A DNA stretch of 64,000 bases from Acrasis kona (Eukaryota > Heterolobosea > Eutetramitea > Acrasida > Acrasidae): positions 1-64,000 of the forward strand of contig JAOPGA020001109.1 of assembly GCA_026419775.2 (NCBI GenBank). The letters run 5' to 3'. Of this stretch, positions 1 to 10,502 are shown one piece after another; position 1 is the stretch's first letter, and every line of letters starts with the position of its first letter. The position numbers were made by a program, and so were the translations under genes. The notes beneath the pieces are model-generated. The model had not been told where the DNA came from, did no database searches, and was given only the letters and a program-made list of their open reading frames with translations.

Positions 1-1480
1 GCCTTAGTAAACACATCGAGCGGTACCAAANTGGAACGGGAAGTTTCCATGAGTATTGTAGAGATTTTTCGGAGAACAGAGAGAGGCTTGAGAACTCTAA
101 AGTGCTTGTTGAATCGCTTGAAAGTGTCCATACTAACATATCCTAGCATACTAGCATAAATGGACCTCTTCCAATCTTCCGGCAACTCTGACATTTCTTT
201 GCTTCCTTCAATTCCACGCTGCGTCAAATAATATGGCGCTCCCCAAAATTTAAAAATGCCTCGAATAACAAAGCCAGGTTTCAGATTATCCTGGATAACC
301 TTATTGATTCTGACCATCGCATCATGTAATTTAGTTTTATTATAGCGACAGTCAAGAAGCAAATGTTGCTGGTCTTCATGTGATGAATGACACCGAGGAC
401 ATTTGGTGTCATAATTTGGATTGTTGCTCCAGTAACGCATCTTTGACAGAGTGCAAAGCTGGTTGGAGCGGAGGCGAAGTAGGAATTTTTGTTCGCTTTT
501 GTTTAACTTGTCTATATCTACAGACGCTTTAATGTGGTATTCATCATGTAGAAGGTCATATTTGTAGTCAACTGAGTAAGCACGTTTAGGAGTCTGGACG
601 TGTGAATGTCAGTGGTATTTTTATTGAGAGCAAGGAGTATGTGAGTGGTAGGGTTGTTCACAAGAGTATTGTCGCGGAGGTGGATCCCTTCCATATAAAG
701 CATGTTGCAAGCATTAACAAGATATGAGTTAATCATATTTGTTCTTGTAATGCGGCAACAAGACATGGTAGGGTGAACAGGGAGATTGTTCTCTGATTGG
801 ATATCCAGGAAGCGCCGTTTCGTTGTAAGAGCAAGATGGGTATCAAGTCTAGTGTTAAGCGCCTTGTGTAAGCCAACAATCGCTTCAGTGGTAAGAAGCA
901 GGGATGGTTGACCTAGTCCATAACCACCTCTAGATGCAGGTGCAAATAGAAAGTGTTTACCCATGTGACGGCGCGTCCCAGAGATTAATGAAAGTGAGGA
1001 CTCAAGAGAGACGATCCTGTTCTGGTAGGTGTAGATCTGCTCTTCTAGAAACTGAATCCTTTGTGTTAGGGATTCATCCTCGCATGTAGATAAAGGCTGT
1101 TGAAGGATGGGAATCTCTAAATTGTCCACACTGTCCTTCTTGTAAATCGTCGCCAAAGATTTCTTTTTGTATCTTTTTCTAGAACGGCGTTTCTTGATGG
1201 TAGTTGTTGGTGTGTTGATAACGGCTTTCCGCAAATGTAGGGGTGTAGCAACCTCTACCCAGGACATTGTAGGGGAAGTTGGCTTAAATGTATTTGCAAA
1301 ATTCCTTACCACAAGAGTCGCATTATTGTCGGTACATGGCTTGGGTGGGTTCTGCTTCTTATATCTTGTGAGAAATTGAATATGAACCCAGGTGTAGTCT
1401 TTATTTGACCGTGAGAACTTATGCCTGTGGTTATCGTAACGTCTCTTGTTACGCGCGGTTAACCAAAGGTCCTCCTAATT
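1..1480 (-). mobile_element. LINE (non-LTR) reverse transcriptase C-terminal fragment, 5'-truncated
   Basis: On the minus strand a near-continuous reading frame runs from about 1480 to the window edge. It holds a coiled-coil-like stretch (about 1000-1090), a segment with RGGYGLGQPSLL typical of the region after the RT core, and near 370-430 a CxxC-H-C zinc knuckle (CPRCHSSHEDQQHLLLDC), as in the zf-RVT domain at the C terminus of LINE ORF2. Upstream of about 1480 the frame is closed and no RT catalytic core is present, so the copy looks 5'-truncated, as LINE copies usually are. The frame changes once near 560-610, between the RT-linked part and the zinc-knuckle part. The 3' end lies left of the window. 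Base 31 is ambiguous. Family assignment within LINEs is not possible from this fragment. Confidence 0.7.
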
Positions 1481-2304
1481 TGGTTTTGTAAACATTGGAC
1501 ATAAAAAATCAATTTTGACTTAAATATGAGCTTGTCAATTTTTGGTTTTTTTAAAATAATTATGCTTAGATAATTTGGATATAGGTATTTAGTTTTTTTA
1601 AAATTTATAATTATTTCTATATTTTTTAAAGTATATTATTAGTCAACAAGCTGGAATCTTTGTCATCAACTTTGTAAAATTACCTTTTTGAAGAAGAGGA
1701 TGATTATAGCTTTCTCCCATATACCAAACATTTGATCAATGTCATTGTGAGTGTGTCCAGGAATGCCAATTGAAAATTTAACCTCATTAAACCATCTCAT
1801 ATGCACCATTGGTGCCAAAAAGCCAAAAAATGACACACACTTGTTTGTATTAGCATTATCCCCTTATAAGTGCAATTTAACCCCTACAATACCGTAATAA
1901 ATGTTGTTTTATCATTCATACAGAGCATCCTAAATTAGTTTGACCTTCAGACAATAGTTTAATAATATCCATTATCCAATTTTAAAATTATTTTTTGGTT
2001 AAGATATTCGACAATGCAAAGTCCAGAACAGGGTTTTTATACAGTTAGAGATACCTTTTTCCAATAAACGTGTATAATTAATACACTTTCCATATGCTTC
2101 TTTAGTTCATTTAGAACAGGATCATTATCTGGTAAGCCAGCAAGTAACATGATTTTGAAATAAAGGGGGTATTGGATTTTACCCCTTTTCTCCAAAATTA
2201 TCCTGACTCTTTATAAGCAATGTAATAATAAATATTTATTAATAGAACTCTTTTGGCTGTTACATTTTGATAAAAGATGCAATGGGCATGTATTAATTTT
2301 ATTG
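1481..2304. other. AT-rich non-coding stretch between the LINE fragment and the DNA transposon
   Basis: No convincing coding frame, RNA gene or repeat is visible. The sequence is rich in T and A runs and has stops in all frames. One open stretch of about 50 codons at 2165-2312 on the plus strand has no recognisable content. Confidence 0.5.
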
Positions 2305-2371
2305 GGCACTGTTTAAATCACTTACAAGAATAGATGCTTACAATAAATAAATATTACAAAAACCAAGCTTT
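2305..2371 (+). repeat. left terminal inverted repeat of the MULE-type transposon
   Basis: This 67-bp segment starts with GGCACTGTTTAAATC and ends with CCAAGCTTT. It matches the reverse complement of 10436-10502 at 65 of 67 positions, with differences only in the outer 17 bases. Inward of 2371 similarity becomes patchy and needs gaps. Confidence 0.85.
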
Positions 2372-3277
2372 TAAATTATATGAGTTATACAGTCTTGATT
2401 CAAAAACTATGTATTTATTGACAGTACAATGCATCAACTCCATCNTTTGGGCAATTTGTCAGCATTGCCGAAGTAGGTCAAGCCATTGTCACATTTAATA
2501 TGACCCTATAAGATGGATCCCACTAATGTCAATCAATTATATCCTCATTAAAGCTACCCTAGGCCTAAATTCAATTTGTGTAAAGTTAAACTTGGTTGCT
2601 CCCAATTGTTTCGTTTAATCTCAGTAACTCTTCCCTGTTAAGTAGATGTCAATTCCGTGCATCTCTATCCGTCTTGGCAATATTGTTTATCATGAATCAT
2701 GAGCACTAACAGGAGGTGATGTACGATGCTTGTTAGAGTTTTTGTCTCAAAATGTGAGTAGCGTATAGTGATTTCAATGACGTTTTGATTGATACCGATA
2801 GCATAGAGTACTATTGAGCCTTTTCAGCCGCTACCGGATGTAAACCTTTTAAATTGAGCAGTCTCCTACTAGGAGACTACTTGTTTTTCTGATTTATTCC
2901 GCTACTAAGGTGTGTTAGTGCCGTGCGGACAGTATTCAATGGATTATCTCCTTCTTCGCACAATACTGTTGCTTTTAATACATTCTCTTCACTCCCGTTC
3001 TCCTGCAACTGCTCTTTGGTTTGCTACAATTTTGTAATACTTTTATGTTGGCGCAGCTTTATATCGTTATCATCACATTCACATTATACCTTATTGCAAT
3101 GGACTACACCACTCTACCAATACTAAACGACGTGCTTGAATCATATAACCAAATGACTTCACCCATTTGGAATTATATAAGAAACATTACAGGCACCACA
3201 TACCAAACCATTCACAAACAAGCGAACTTCACGCATGATAATGCCGCCATAATCTTTTAAACAAGTGGAAACCAACT
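2372..3277. other. left subterminal region of the transposon, non-coding
   Basis: About 900 bp between the TIR and the transposase start. It contains the hairpin at 2860-2878 and probably the transposase promoter. A 53-codon ATG-started open stretch at 3101-3260 ends before the transposase ATG and has no recognisable content; it could be a short upstream exon or chance. Confidence 0.45.
2860..2878. repeat. subterminal hairpin, left copy
   Basis: Perfect 8-bp stem AGTCTCCT/AGGAGACT with loop ACT. The same stem with a different 3-nt loop recurs at 10025-10043 near the other end. It lies upstream of the transposase gene. It may be a transposase-binding site or a promoter element; the role is inferred. 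Confidence 0.7.
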
Positions 3278-5215
3278 ATGGTGAACAACAAAGCTTTATC
3301 ATACGAAGCTCATGAACCAAAGGGATTTTATTTGTTCACCACTCAGTCTTTGGATTCTAACTGCCATCGCATAGATAGATACGGTTCTTGGAAAAACAAT
3401 GGCACTAGATTGGTTACTTCTAGTGTTGGTAGTGATGTGTCTTCTCTCCGCAGCAGGTACGAACTATAAAATGCCAGGCAAAGGATACAAAGAATGATTC
3501 CGTCAATATTGGACGAACATTCGCTGTTTTTCCTGATATATTGAGGTTTATACATCCATATAATCTCCATTTTGTACTATTATTTACCATGGATGCTATA
3601 AATGCAATGAAATCCACAAAAGAATGGTTTATTGACACTACCTTCAACTTGTGGCAAGGATATGTAACATCAATTGCAATCAAGAATCCATTCATTAAAA
3701 CCAATCCAATGCAAGTCGGCCTTACTTATATGCACCAGGTTAGTATCACATTTGTTTTTGATGACTGACATTGTAGACCAAAAGTAGCGATACCCACTTA
3801 CTTGCCTTGTCACAAGTGTTCAAAGTCCTTGATTTAAAAACTCTACAATAGTGCTTGTCACTGATGGAGATACAGCCATAATCAAGACATGGAAGGTCTT
3901 CTACCCTCATATGAAGATATTACTTTGTTTGAATCACTTTATTGACAACATTAAATTGAAGCTTAAAGAGTTTAAAGCTTCAAGTGGAAGTATTAATTTG
4001 ATCATGTTGACCATTAAAGGAACATCAAGTGCTAATGGGCTTTTAAAGATGGGAAGACAGGAAATCGAAAACAAAATTGAGGATGTCTATCAGAAATGGT
4101 ATGTAATGCAACTGTGCGCACTTATAACCAATAGGAATGAAATTCTTGGCGAGAATATTGGAAAGAAGTTTGTTAACTACTTTAAAACAAGGAAATACCA
4201 TGCACTAATCAACTCTGTCGGAAAAGACGCAAGGAAGAAGTCGGATACCAAATACAACCGCATAACAACCAATGTGATTGAAAACTTCCACAGTGTCATC
4301 AAAAGAGAAATTGGTGAGGAGAGATCAACTTCCATGCATGGACTCGCATCAAGATTAATCCACTTTTTGGCCCATCAGTCATATCGTTTTTATTCCGCAT
4401 ACATGGGGGAAAGAAAAGAATATGCACTAAAAAATATCAGTGAAAAGAAGTTGTTGAAAATCAAGGATACCGAGCAAATCCCTAAACTCTCGCTCGATTT
4501 ATATAGACGGAACAGAACCTCTCTAGAGGAACAATCCATACTATATAGCCGCCGCCCATATAAATTGCTTTTATCGCAAACTTGCGGCATTAGTGACATG
4601 GAGGGGAAACAAATTGAAAAGTGTGCGATGGATCTTTTGGAAAGAAGAGTTGTAATTTTAAAGCAAAAATCCTTTCGTCACGAATACCACATTTATCAAG
4701 CAGAATCAAAAGAAGAATTTCGCGTGAGATTTAGTAAAGACTACTCAAAGCTCGCTTGTAACTGCAAACAATTTTCATTGCTGAAACTGTGTCCTCATAT
4801 TGCATCCGTTGCTTCGCTTGTTGAATGCTATACATATTTGATAAACTATAAAAAAGTTAAACCAACAGTTGACCAAATTTGGTCTAACTTCAACAGAACA
4901 CAAAGACAAAAATCAGGCAGGAAGAAAACACAACAAAAGTATGGCCCTCGTACCAAAGGCAGGGACTTTCTTTCAAACAAAACTGGCGATGTAATGGATG
5001 TTATGAACACATTCAACCCTGCCTCGGGAATTACATTTGAGGAAAGCAAGACAGATGCAGAAGAATGGAGTGAAGTCAAGCATGATGACAAGCACACCAA
5101 ATGGGAGGACTTTCATGACTTTTCAAGCTCTGAAGATGGCAGCGATTATACGGACAGTTCTGATTCAGAGAGTTCAGCGGCCGAAACGAGCGACAGTAGT
5201 TCCGATTCAGATTAA
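3278..5215 (+). CDS. MULE-like transposase with SWIM zinc finger (one apparent frame break)
   Basis: Predicted element-mobilising DDE transposase. Two short introns are inferred at 3413-3453 and 3739-3776; splicing joins good coding frames. The N-terminal exon contains a WRKY/FLYWCH-like Trp/Cys pattern. The middle exon has WFIDTTFN (first catalytic Asp) and a typical MULE context. After about 3851 comes VLVTDGDTAI (second Asp), LLCLNHFIDNIKLKLK, and then a SWIM zinc finger CNCKQF...CPHI near residue 315 of the downstream part. The tail is acidic and Ser-rich. Between the second intron and the VTDGD motif the frame meets a TAG near 3850 and must shift by one base, so this copy carries one frameshift or the base call is wrong. 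The start at 3278 is the first ATG in frame, but an upstream exon is possible. Confidence 0.72.
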
Positions 5216-5303
5216 TGTAAATACATTAAACAATTCGCAAATGGTGTGTGTTTATTTAAATTCATGCCTCATAAAAAATACATAAGTGTATCGCTCGCTC
5301 CCT

Positions 5304-6230
5304 TCATACTCCATCATGTAGTGCTCTAAATAATAGGAGGGGAATGTATGATCTTGTATAAACTCCAAGACTAACTACAATTGCATATCCATTGCGGTAG
5401 TCCATTAAATCCCTATGCGGTTTCGACAATACATTGACCAAAAGACATCGACATAAAAATACCTCCTGCTCACAGACAAGCAAAGGTTGTATAGTTTGAA
5501 TGTCACGCGCAAGTCCAACAACCTCTTGATATGAATTCCACACATCTTTGTCCCATGCTTTCAACATTGCCGATACCATTCGCGATAGATTTTGGGTCCT
5601 TCTATATAGCACTTCTGTTGCGGTACTGTGATTGCAACCGTCAACATTCTCTGACTTGGTTAATGTAGAGTTTTGAGTGTCTGATGATGTGTTACAGTTT
5701 ATTCCCCCTCTTTCATAGATTGCGCCGAGCACAACCTGACCGCTTGCAGATCCCATAGATATGTGCCTTGGTGATGTTGTTTTTATAGCAGGCAACTTTC
5801 CATACTGCTTTAAAAACATTCTAAAATTTTCCGTTTCCTGCTCTAAATCATTTGCAAGAAAGTTGGGATAAATAAGTAGTACCTTGTTGTCATTTTTATC
5901 AACTACCACTGTTTTACTTCCTTCATTCAACAGTGTGAATTTCTTCGCATCTGCCGCCACATTTACATCACCCGAAACTTGTTTATGATCACTAGAGCAT
6001 TTCATATCATCAAAGTCTAATTCCCCTAAATAAATTCTACGCGCTTCTTTCAAAGCATGTTTGTAGGTGTTCACAATACTTTTGAACTTCTTTTTATATA
6101 CATTTCCCCTTTGTAATTCTGGGATATCGTTTTGGCAGCGATAGCTTTTAAGGTCTTGCAATCGCACTTGTTTCCGCTTGGATTGGTCTTTGTCGCACGG
6201 TGCTTGCCTCTTCCTGTTCATGCTTTCCAT
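5304..6230 (-). CDS. transposon-borne 308-aa protein of unknown function
   Basis: An intact ATG-started frame inside the transposon, convergent with the transposase. The N terminus is very basic (MESMNRKRQAPCDK..., likely nuclear targeting). The middle has no domain I recognise. Near the C terminus PHRDLMDYRNGYAIVVSLG contains an HxD pair reminiscent of 2-oxoglutarate dioxygenases, but no second half of such a site is evident, so I make no functional claim. After SLG the annotated frame ends in 19 unconvincing residues, while the next frame stays open for about 37 codons to 5236 (FIQDHTFPSYYLEHYMMEYE... to HEFK), suggesting a one-base frame break around 5355. A third protein is common in large MULE-like elements and may help mobilisation. 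Confidence 0.55.
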   Translation of the reverse strand: MESMNRKRQAPCDKDQSKRKQVRLQDLKSYRCQNDIPELQRGNVYKKKFKSIVNTYKHALKEARRIYLGELDFDDMKCSSDHKQVSGDVNVAADAKKFTLLNEGSKTVVVDKNDNKVLLIYPNFLANDLEQETENFRMFLKQYGKLPAIKTTSPRHISMGSASGQVVLGAIYERGGINCNTSSDTQNSTLTKSENVDGCNHSTATEVLYRRTQNLSRMVSAMLKAWDKDVWNSYQEVVGLARDIQTIQPLLVCEQEVFLCRCLLVNVLSKPHRDLMDYRNGYAIVVSLGVYTRSYIPLLLFRALHDGV

Positions 6231-6479
6231 TACAATTTCAAAAAGAGGATGACCATCCGTTATTTAATTTTTGAAAAAAGAGGGTAGCAGGGTTATAAGA
6301 GAGTACATATTGGCGAAACACATTGGGGGAAGGGCGGCTTTTCGGAAACCATAACGATTGAAGGAGGGTTGGTTTAAGCCCTCCTTTTAAGAGCTGGTAT
6401 AAGCGCTTTAAATCGGTTGTGATGGACGGGAAATTATACAAACCTATTTTCAATGGGTAGAGCCAACTTACTTTATTTT

Positions 6480-7680
6480 AATTCCTCTACATGCCTAACA
6501 TTTTTCCCCATCGGTGTAAGATTAAATCTGCTTTCCGCGGGCGCAAAAGCGACGTAAGTAGCTCTACCGGCCAATGTTATTGATTAAAAACTATAGACGT
6601 TTAATTTCATCAACCGCAATGCACCCTGCCGAGATTCTTGTATACAACCAAGGACTTTAAGAAATTCCCAACGGCAAACAGCTTCATAAGACTGCTCTAA
6701 TGAGCTGAAGAGGAATATGCGGCCGCTTTATGAGCGCAAAATCGAAGCTTCAAGTCAATTCCAGACAATTGGTTTTAAAAGCAAGGACGGAAGCGCCCGT
6801 TAGCGCTGCCAATAGCAACGGCCTACTACTAGTAAATGAATCAACCTTACCAATTGATAACCACAAACATTGAAAACAAAGTTGGACCAATACAGAGAAT
6901 AAATGTGCGGCGCTCTGAAGTTTTAATTAAGAGATGCAGCGAATACAACGGAGATTGGGATAAATTTATAAAAGATGGCGACATTTATAGTCATTCGAAA
7001 GACTTTGCCGTAGCCTCACCAAACGCCGGGCGACAATTGTAGTAATCGGTTTCAGTGCCTTGTGATTAAATGCTTTTTATAATAAACCATTGCGCCCAAC
7101 TTGACCTAGATCAGACATGTCAAATTAATTTCAATTCAAAAATTGAAAATGAACAAACAGGTGAGACGTATGCTGCTTAGTAAGTGTGTAGAATTTGAGA
7201 TCTCATGCTCAAGAAAAAGTGACTATTCCTTCCAAAATCAGGTATAGAACCCCACTTTTTTAAATTTATTTATTTATAAATAAATACTATTTTACTATAT
7301 GTTTTGATGGAACGCGATGCACTTGCGATTATGCGGCGGTTTATTTGATGTTACATAGCATAATTAAAGAGTTATAGTCAATATATTATAATGAGACCAG
7401 CTTTATTCCTTGTAATATATTGGTCAACTATTAATTTTGAAGAAGATGAACGCATGCAGCGGTAGTAATGTCAATCATTAATTAGTGCAAAGGGGATCAA
7501 CGGTTGGTATTGATAATATTGGGCTCTTATAAGGCAACGAATTATTGAAGAATCAAATCTGGGAGCTTGCACTGAATGGACAAGTTTCAATAAGAAGAAT
7601 CAAAGCAGCCTAATATTTATTAGGCGCCAATGCGACGGACATATGCGTCCCCATCCCAAAATCTAATAAAGCCTTCATGC
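6480..7680. other. internal non-coding part of the transposon
   Basis: About 1.2 kb between the 308-aa gene and the C48 gene. A 68-codon open stretch at 6836-7042 (plus) starts with ATG but shows no domain. The region could hold the promoter of the 308-aa gene at its left end and 3' sequences of the C48 gene at its right end. No RNA gene or strong repeat is visible. Confidence 0.4.
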
Positions 7681-9819
7681 TTATTCAAATGCTGTTGTTT
7701 TATTTGTTTTTGTTCTGCGCTTCTTAACGTATGTTTTGCTTGACAGAGCAGTAAACTCCTTCAAAATATCATTCAACAAGGATAACCTGGTTCGAAGCAT
7801 GTGCGGCTCATCTACAGATTTAATATCNCCGACGCCGTTGTGGGAACATATGTTGTCAATGTATGAAAAGGTATAAAAGCCGCACGAATCGTCCTGCTGT
7901 GGCTTTACCAAAATGTACCGTACGTCTGAGTTGACATTAATGCCACAATCCTTTGTGAGGTCAAGGGTTTTGAAAAATGCTTCAATGCACTCCAATATAG
8001 TTGTGTCTCCATCGACGGATACGCACTTAATGTTACTGCGGTTCAAGCTGTCCATCAAATGCAACTCAATCTCGCACCTGTTATCGGCCTTGTTCAGCTT
8101 CACAAATGCAATGTGGAAATGTTTCTGGTATTGATATACAAAGAAATATTTTGTTGTAAATTGTGGAGCAGTTCTTTTGTTCAACAACTCCGCTTTCCTC
8201 TTGTCATAAGTTTTGCAAAGGCCACTTATTGGATGAATGTACACATCTTTGTACCTTTTGGACAATAAAGTCATTAAGTAATCAATAATGTTATCATCCA
8301 ACCACAAATGATCAAGGAACCTGTTAAGCGATTGGACAGAAGGGAATGTTTTAATCTCCTTCTGCACCGATTTTTCAAGGGTCAATTTCTTGATGCTTTC
8401 AATTAGTGGCCCTTCATCCAACTTGATCCTCTTGCGCGCCGCCTTATTCTCAGTGCCATTTAACTTTTCATCAAGGCTCTCTTTTGCCCCTTCAATATCG
8501 TCCTTTTCCTCACTATCATGGCCAGTATCGGTTTCGTCAATATCTTTTGCTTTTGTTGCTTTTTGAGATCGAGTTGACTTGTTAGTGGGGGTTTTGGGGT
8601 TTTCTATTGAAGGTCCTTTAGTTGCGTTTGATGGACCGTTTAATGAGTCTTGAGGCGAGTCTGGCGAGGTATTTTTTTTTTCGCTCGGCATTTGACCTTC
8701 GCTTGGTGCTTGAGAAGGGGCCTTGGAAGAGGTTTCATCCGTGCCCTCATTGGATGGTGTCTCCCCATTGGATGATGACTCAACTACATCTATGGTCTTC
8801 CTGATGCTTCTTGACAAGGACATTAATTGCTTCTGATCCAGTGGATCAAAGTCAGGGTCCCTAACTTCTGCTTCTAAGGGGATACTCTCCCATAATTGTT
8901 TCAGGTTCTTATCCTTCTCAATCACAATCACCATATATTTCATATTGGTGATGATTTTGGTTGTGCTCAGGTCCGTATACATAGCATATTTGTACTTCTT
9001 GCAAAAGTTGAATAAGTTTTGTAACTTATACAAGTAACTGGCGCTTTTACCTTTACAGAATTTAGTCAATAATGTCTTTTGATTAGGATGTTTGCTTTTA
9101 CATTCCGTTAACTTTTTCTGCGAATCAGGATCCAGAGATAAGAACCAGTGAACAATACCTCCATGAAGGACCGACCAATATAGATGGGTGTTGGCATTGG
9201 TTTCCTCTACTTTCACACATGCCTTTGATAATTGAACTAATTCTCGGTAGAATTTTGGATCAACTTCGCCGGTTGTTAGAAGAGATAACCCTACCCTCAC
9301 TGCTTCAGAGCGATCTTGTGTCGTGGTGTTAACAGGAAGCACAAATTTGGCATTTTGTAGCAATGATTTGGTCTTTTTGATTTTATCCTCTTCAGATTTG
9401 GCCTTCTTCGATGACTTCTTCTTATCTTGGTAGTTATCATCACCATCATCATTATCATCACCATCATCACCACCTATATCATTGCCATCATCCGATGCAT
9501 TGTTGGGGACTTTACCTTCGCCATCCGGTTGGCTAGATCTAAGGTTGCTCTGAGTAACCGCCTCATTCAAAGACAAGTTTTCGTCATGAGCTACGGCTAA
9601 AAGTGAGTTGTACTTTTCTTGAATTTCCTCTTGATCACATTCTCTATAGATTGAGAACATCATTTGGGCGCAATTTAAAGATGCTTGCTTAACAACATCC
9701 TGAGGTACTGCCAATTTAACAGCATCTTTAAAAGAGAGATTGTGCTTTTCTAATATTGATTTATGTTGGCTGATTTCGTTCAAAAGTTGTACAAGAAGAT
9801 CATAATCGGCGGATGACAT
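7681..9819 (-). CDS. transposon cargo protein with C-terminal Ulp1/C48 SUMO-protease-like domain
   Basis: A 712-aa intact frame. Residues about 1-330 are helical with an acidic Asp/Gly run near 110-130 followed by a Lys-rich stretch. Residues about 340-470 are low-complexity Ser/Pro/Glu. The C-terminal 220 residues resemble the cysteine protease family C48: FHIAFVKL supplies the catalytic His, LMDSLN the Asp, and KPQQDDSCGFYTFSY the oxyanion Gln and nucleophile Cys. C48 proteases cleave SUMO or related modifiers. The same kind of gene is carried by plant KI-MULEs. All triad residues are present, so activity is plausible. One ambiguous base (7828) gives an unknown residue just after the Cys box. 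No introns are needed. Its product could de-SUMOylate host factors during transposition, which is inference. Confidence 0.75.
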   Translation of the reverse strand: MSSADYDLLVQLLNEISQHKSILEKHNLSFKDAVKLAVPQDVVKQASLNCAQMMFSIYRECDQEEIQEKYNSLLAVAHDENLSLNEAVTQSNLRSSQPDGEGKVPNNASDDGNDIGGDDGDDNDDGDDNYQDKKKSSKKAKSEEDKIKKTKSLLQNAKFVLPVNTTTQDRSEAVRVGLSLLTTGEVDPKFYRELVQLSKACVKVEETNANTHLYWSVLHGGIVHWFLSLDPDSQKKLTECKSKHPNQKTLLTKFCKGKSASYLYKLQNLFNFCKKYKYAMYTDLSTTKIITNMKYMVIVIEKDKNLKQLWESIPLEAEVRDPDFDPLDQKQLMSLSRSIRKTIDVVESSSNGETPSNEGTDETSSKAPSQAPSEGQMPSEKKNTSPDSPQDSLNGPSNATKGPSIENPKTPTNKSTRSQKATKAKDIDETDTGHDSEEKDDIEGAKESLDEKLNGTENKAARKRIKLDEGPLIESIKKLTLEKSVQKEIKTFPSVQSLNRFLDHLWLDDNIIDYLMTLLSKRYKDVYIHPISGLCKTYDKRKAELLNKRTAPQFTTKYFFVYQYQKHFHIAFVKLNKADNRCEIELHLMDSLNRSNIKCVSVDGDTTILECIEAFFKTLDLTKDCGINVNSDVRYILVKPQQDDSCGFYTFSYIDNICSHNGVXDIKSVDEPHMLRTRLSLLNDILKEFTALSSKTYVKKRRTKTNKTTAFE

Positions 9820-10435
9820 TGTTGAGTTTGTGATGAAGGTGATGTGGTGTTTTCACTGTGTTTTCTTACAATAATCCAGCAAACCGAAAGTAGAGGTCCT
9901 TTGTGCGCAGAACCGTTCGGGGTAGCAAATCAATCCACAAACCATTCAAACCCATAGAAAGGACTAAAATCAATTTACAAGCGCCTGTCGAGTGTATTTT
10001 GCCAAAAAGAATTGATCCAAAGTGAGTCTCCTAGAAGGAGACTGAATGGAATTACTTGGATACTACTTTAGATGATGGATTAATGATAGATAATGCTTAA
10101 CTATGCCAAGAAAGCGGGTTTAAAGTNCATTTTGCGACATGGTTAAGGGAGAAGAATGGACTATATAGTGGTATGATTCAAGTATTGAATCTGCGATATC
10201 TTCCTGATGCTTCTAGACAATGATGAGAGAAATAATGAATTGACAATGCGGAGATACAAATCGATTTGTATAAAGCAGTAATCAGTAATACCAACATAAT
10301 GCCATTTACATTGGCAATTGGCTTGCTATATTCGCATTATTTAAGCCTGGCGCTACCTCATATATTAACTTAACTCTGTCCACAATAAAGACTTATTAAC
10401 TAACATATATGAGCCCAATAAAGTGTTTATTTAAT
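9820..10435. other. right subterminal region of the transposon, non-coding
   Basis: Holds the second hairpin at 10025-10043 and probably the promoter of the C48 gene, which is transcribed leftward from 9819. No coding frame is convincing. Confidence 0.45.
10025..10043. repeat. subterminal hairpin, right copy
   Basis: Stem AGTCTCCT/AGGAGACT with loop AGA. The stem is identical to that at 2860-2878. It lies about 206 bp upstream of the C48 gene start, as the left copy lies upstream of the transposase. Confidence 0.7.
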
Positions 10436-10502
10436 AAAGCTTGGTTTTTGTAATATTTATTTATTGTAAGCATCTATTCTTGTAAGCGATTTAAACGGTG
10501 CC
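10436..10502 (-). repeat. right terminal inverted repeat of the MULE-type transposon
   Basis: Reverse complement of the left TIR (65/67). The last base pairs, GTGCC, mirror the left GGCAC. The reading frame of the truncated TKL kinase gene runs out of this repeat without an ATG, so the element end sits directly at the remaining part of that gene. Confidence 0.85.

Larger units (their letters stand above)
2305..10502. mobile_element. MULE-type DNA transposon with Ulp1/C48 cargo gene, about 8.2 kb
   Basis: The unit is bounded by 67-bp terminal inverted repeats that match at 65 positions. Inside are a plus-strand transposase with a MULE-like catalytic region and SWIM zinc finger, a minus-strand 308-aa gene, and a minus-strand 712-aa protein with a C-terminal Ulp1/C48-like protease domain. 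Two 19-nt hairpins with identical stems lie 555 bp from the left end and 459 bp from the right end. No clean 8-11-bp target-site duplication could be found next to the TIRs, so the exact ends may differ by some bases. The near-identical TIRs suggest a young insertion, although two internal genes show apparent single frame breaks. Three of the window's four ambiguous bases (2445, 7828, 10127) lie in it. MULEs carrying Ulp1-like genes are known in plants; this looks like an equivalent in a protist. Confidence 0.8.

Noticed and set aside
1167-1379. Plus-strand 70-aa frame in the LINE region
   Set aside because: Antisense to the LINE coding frame, which has clear family motifs.
2290-2304. Target-site duplication flanking the transposon
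   Set aside because: The 9 bases left (ATTTTATTG) and right (GAAAAATTT) of the TIRs do not match as direct repeats.
5304-5500. 2-oxoglutarate dioxygenase call for the 308-aa transposon gene, from an HxD motif
   Set aside because: No second His or Arg of the fold is evident in either frame; HxD alone is too weak.
6836-7042. 68-aa open frame inside the transposon
   Set aside because: No domain or splice partner seen, and ORFs of this size arise by chance here.
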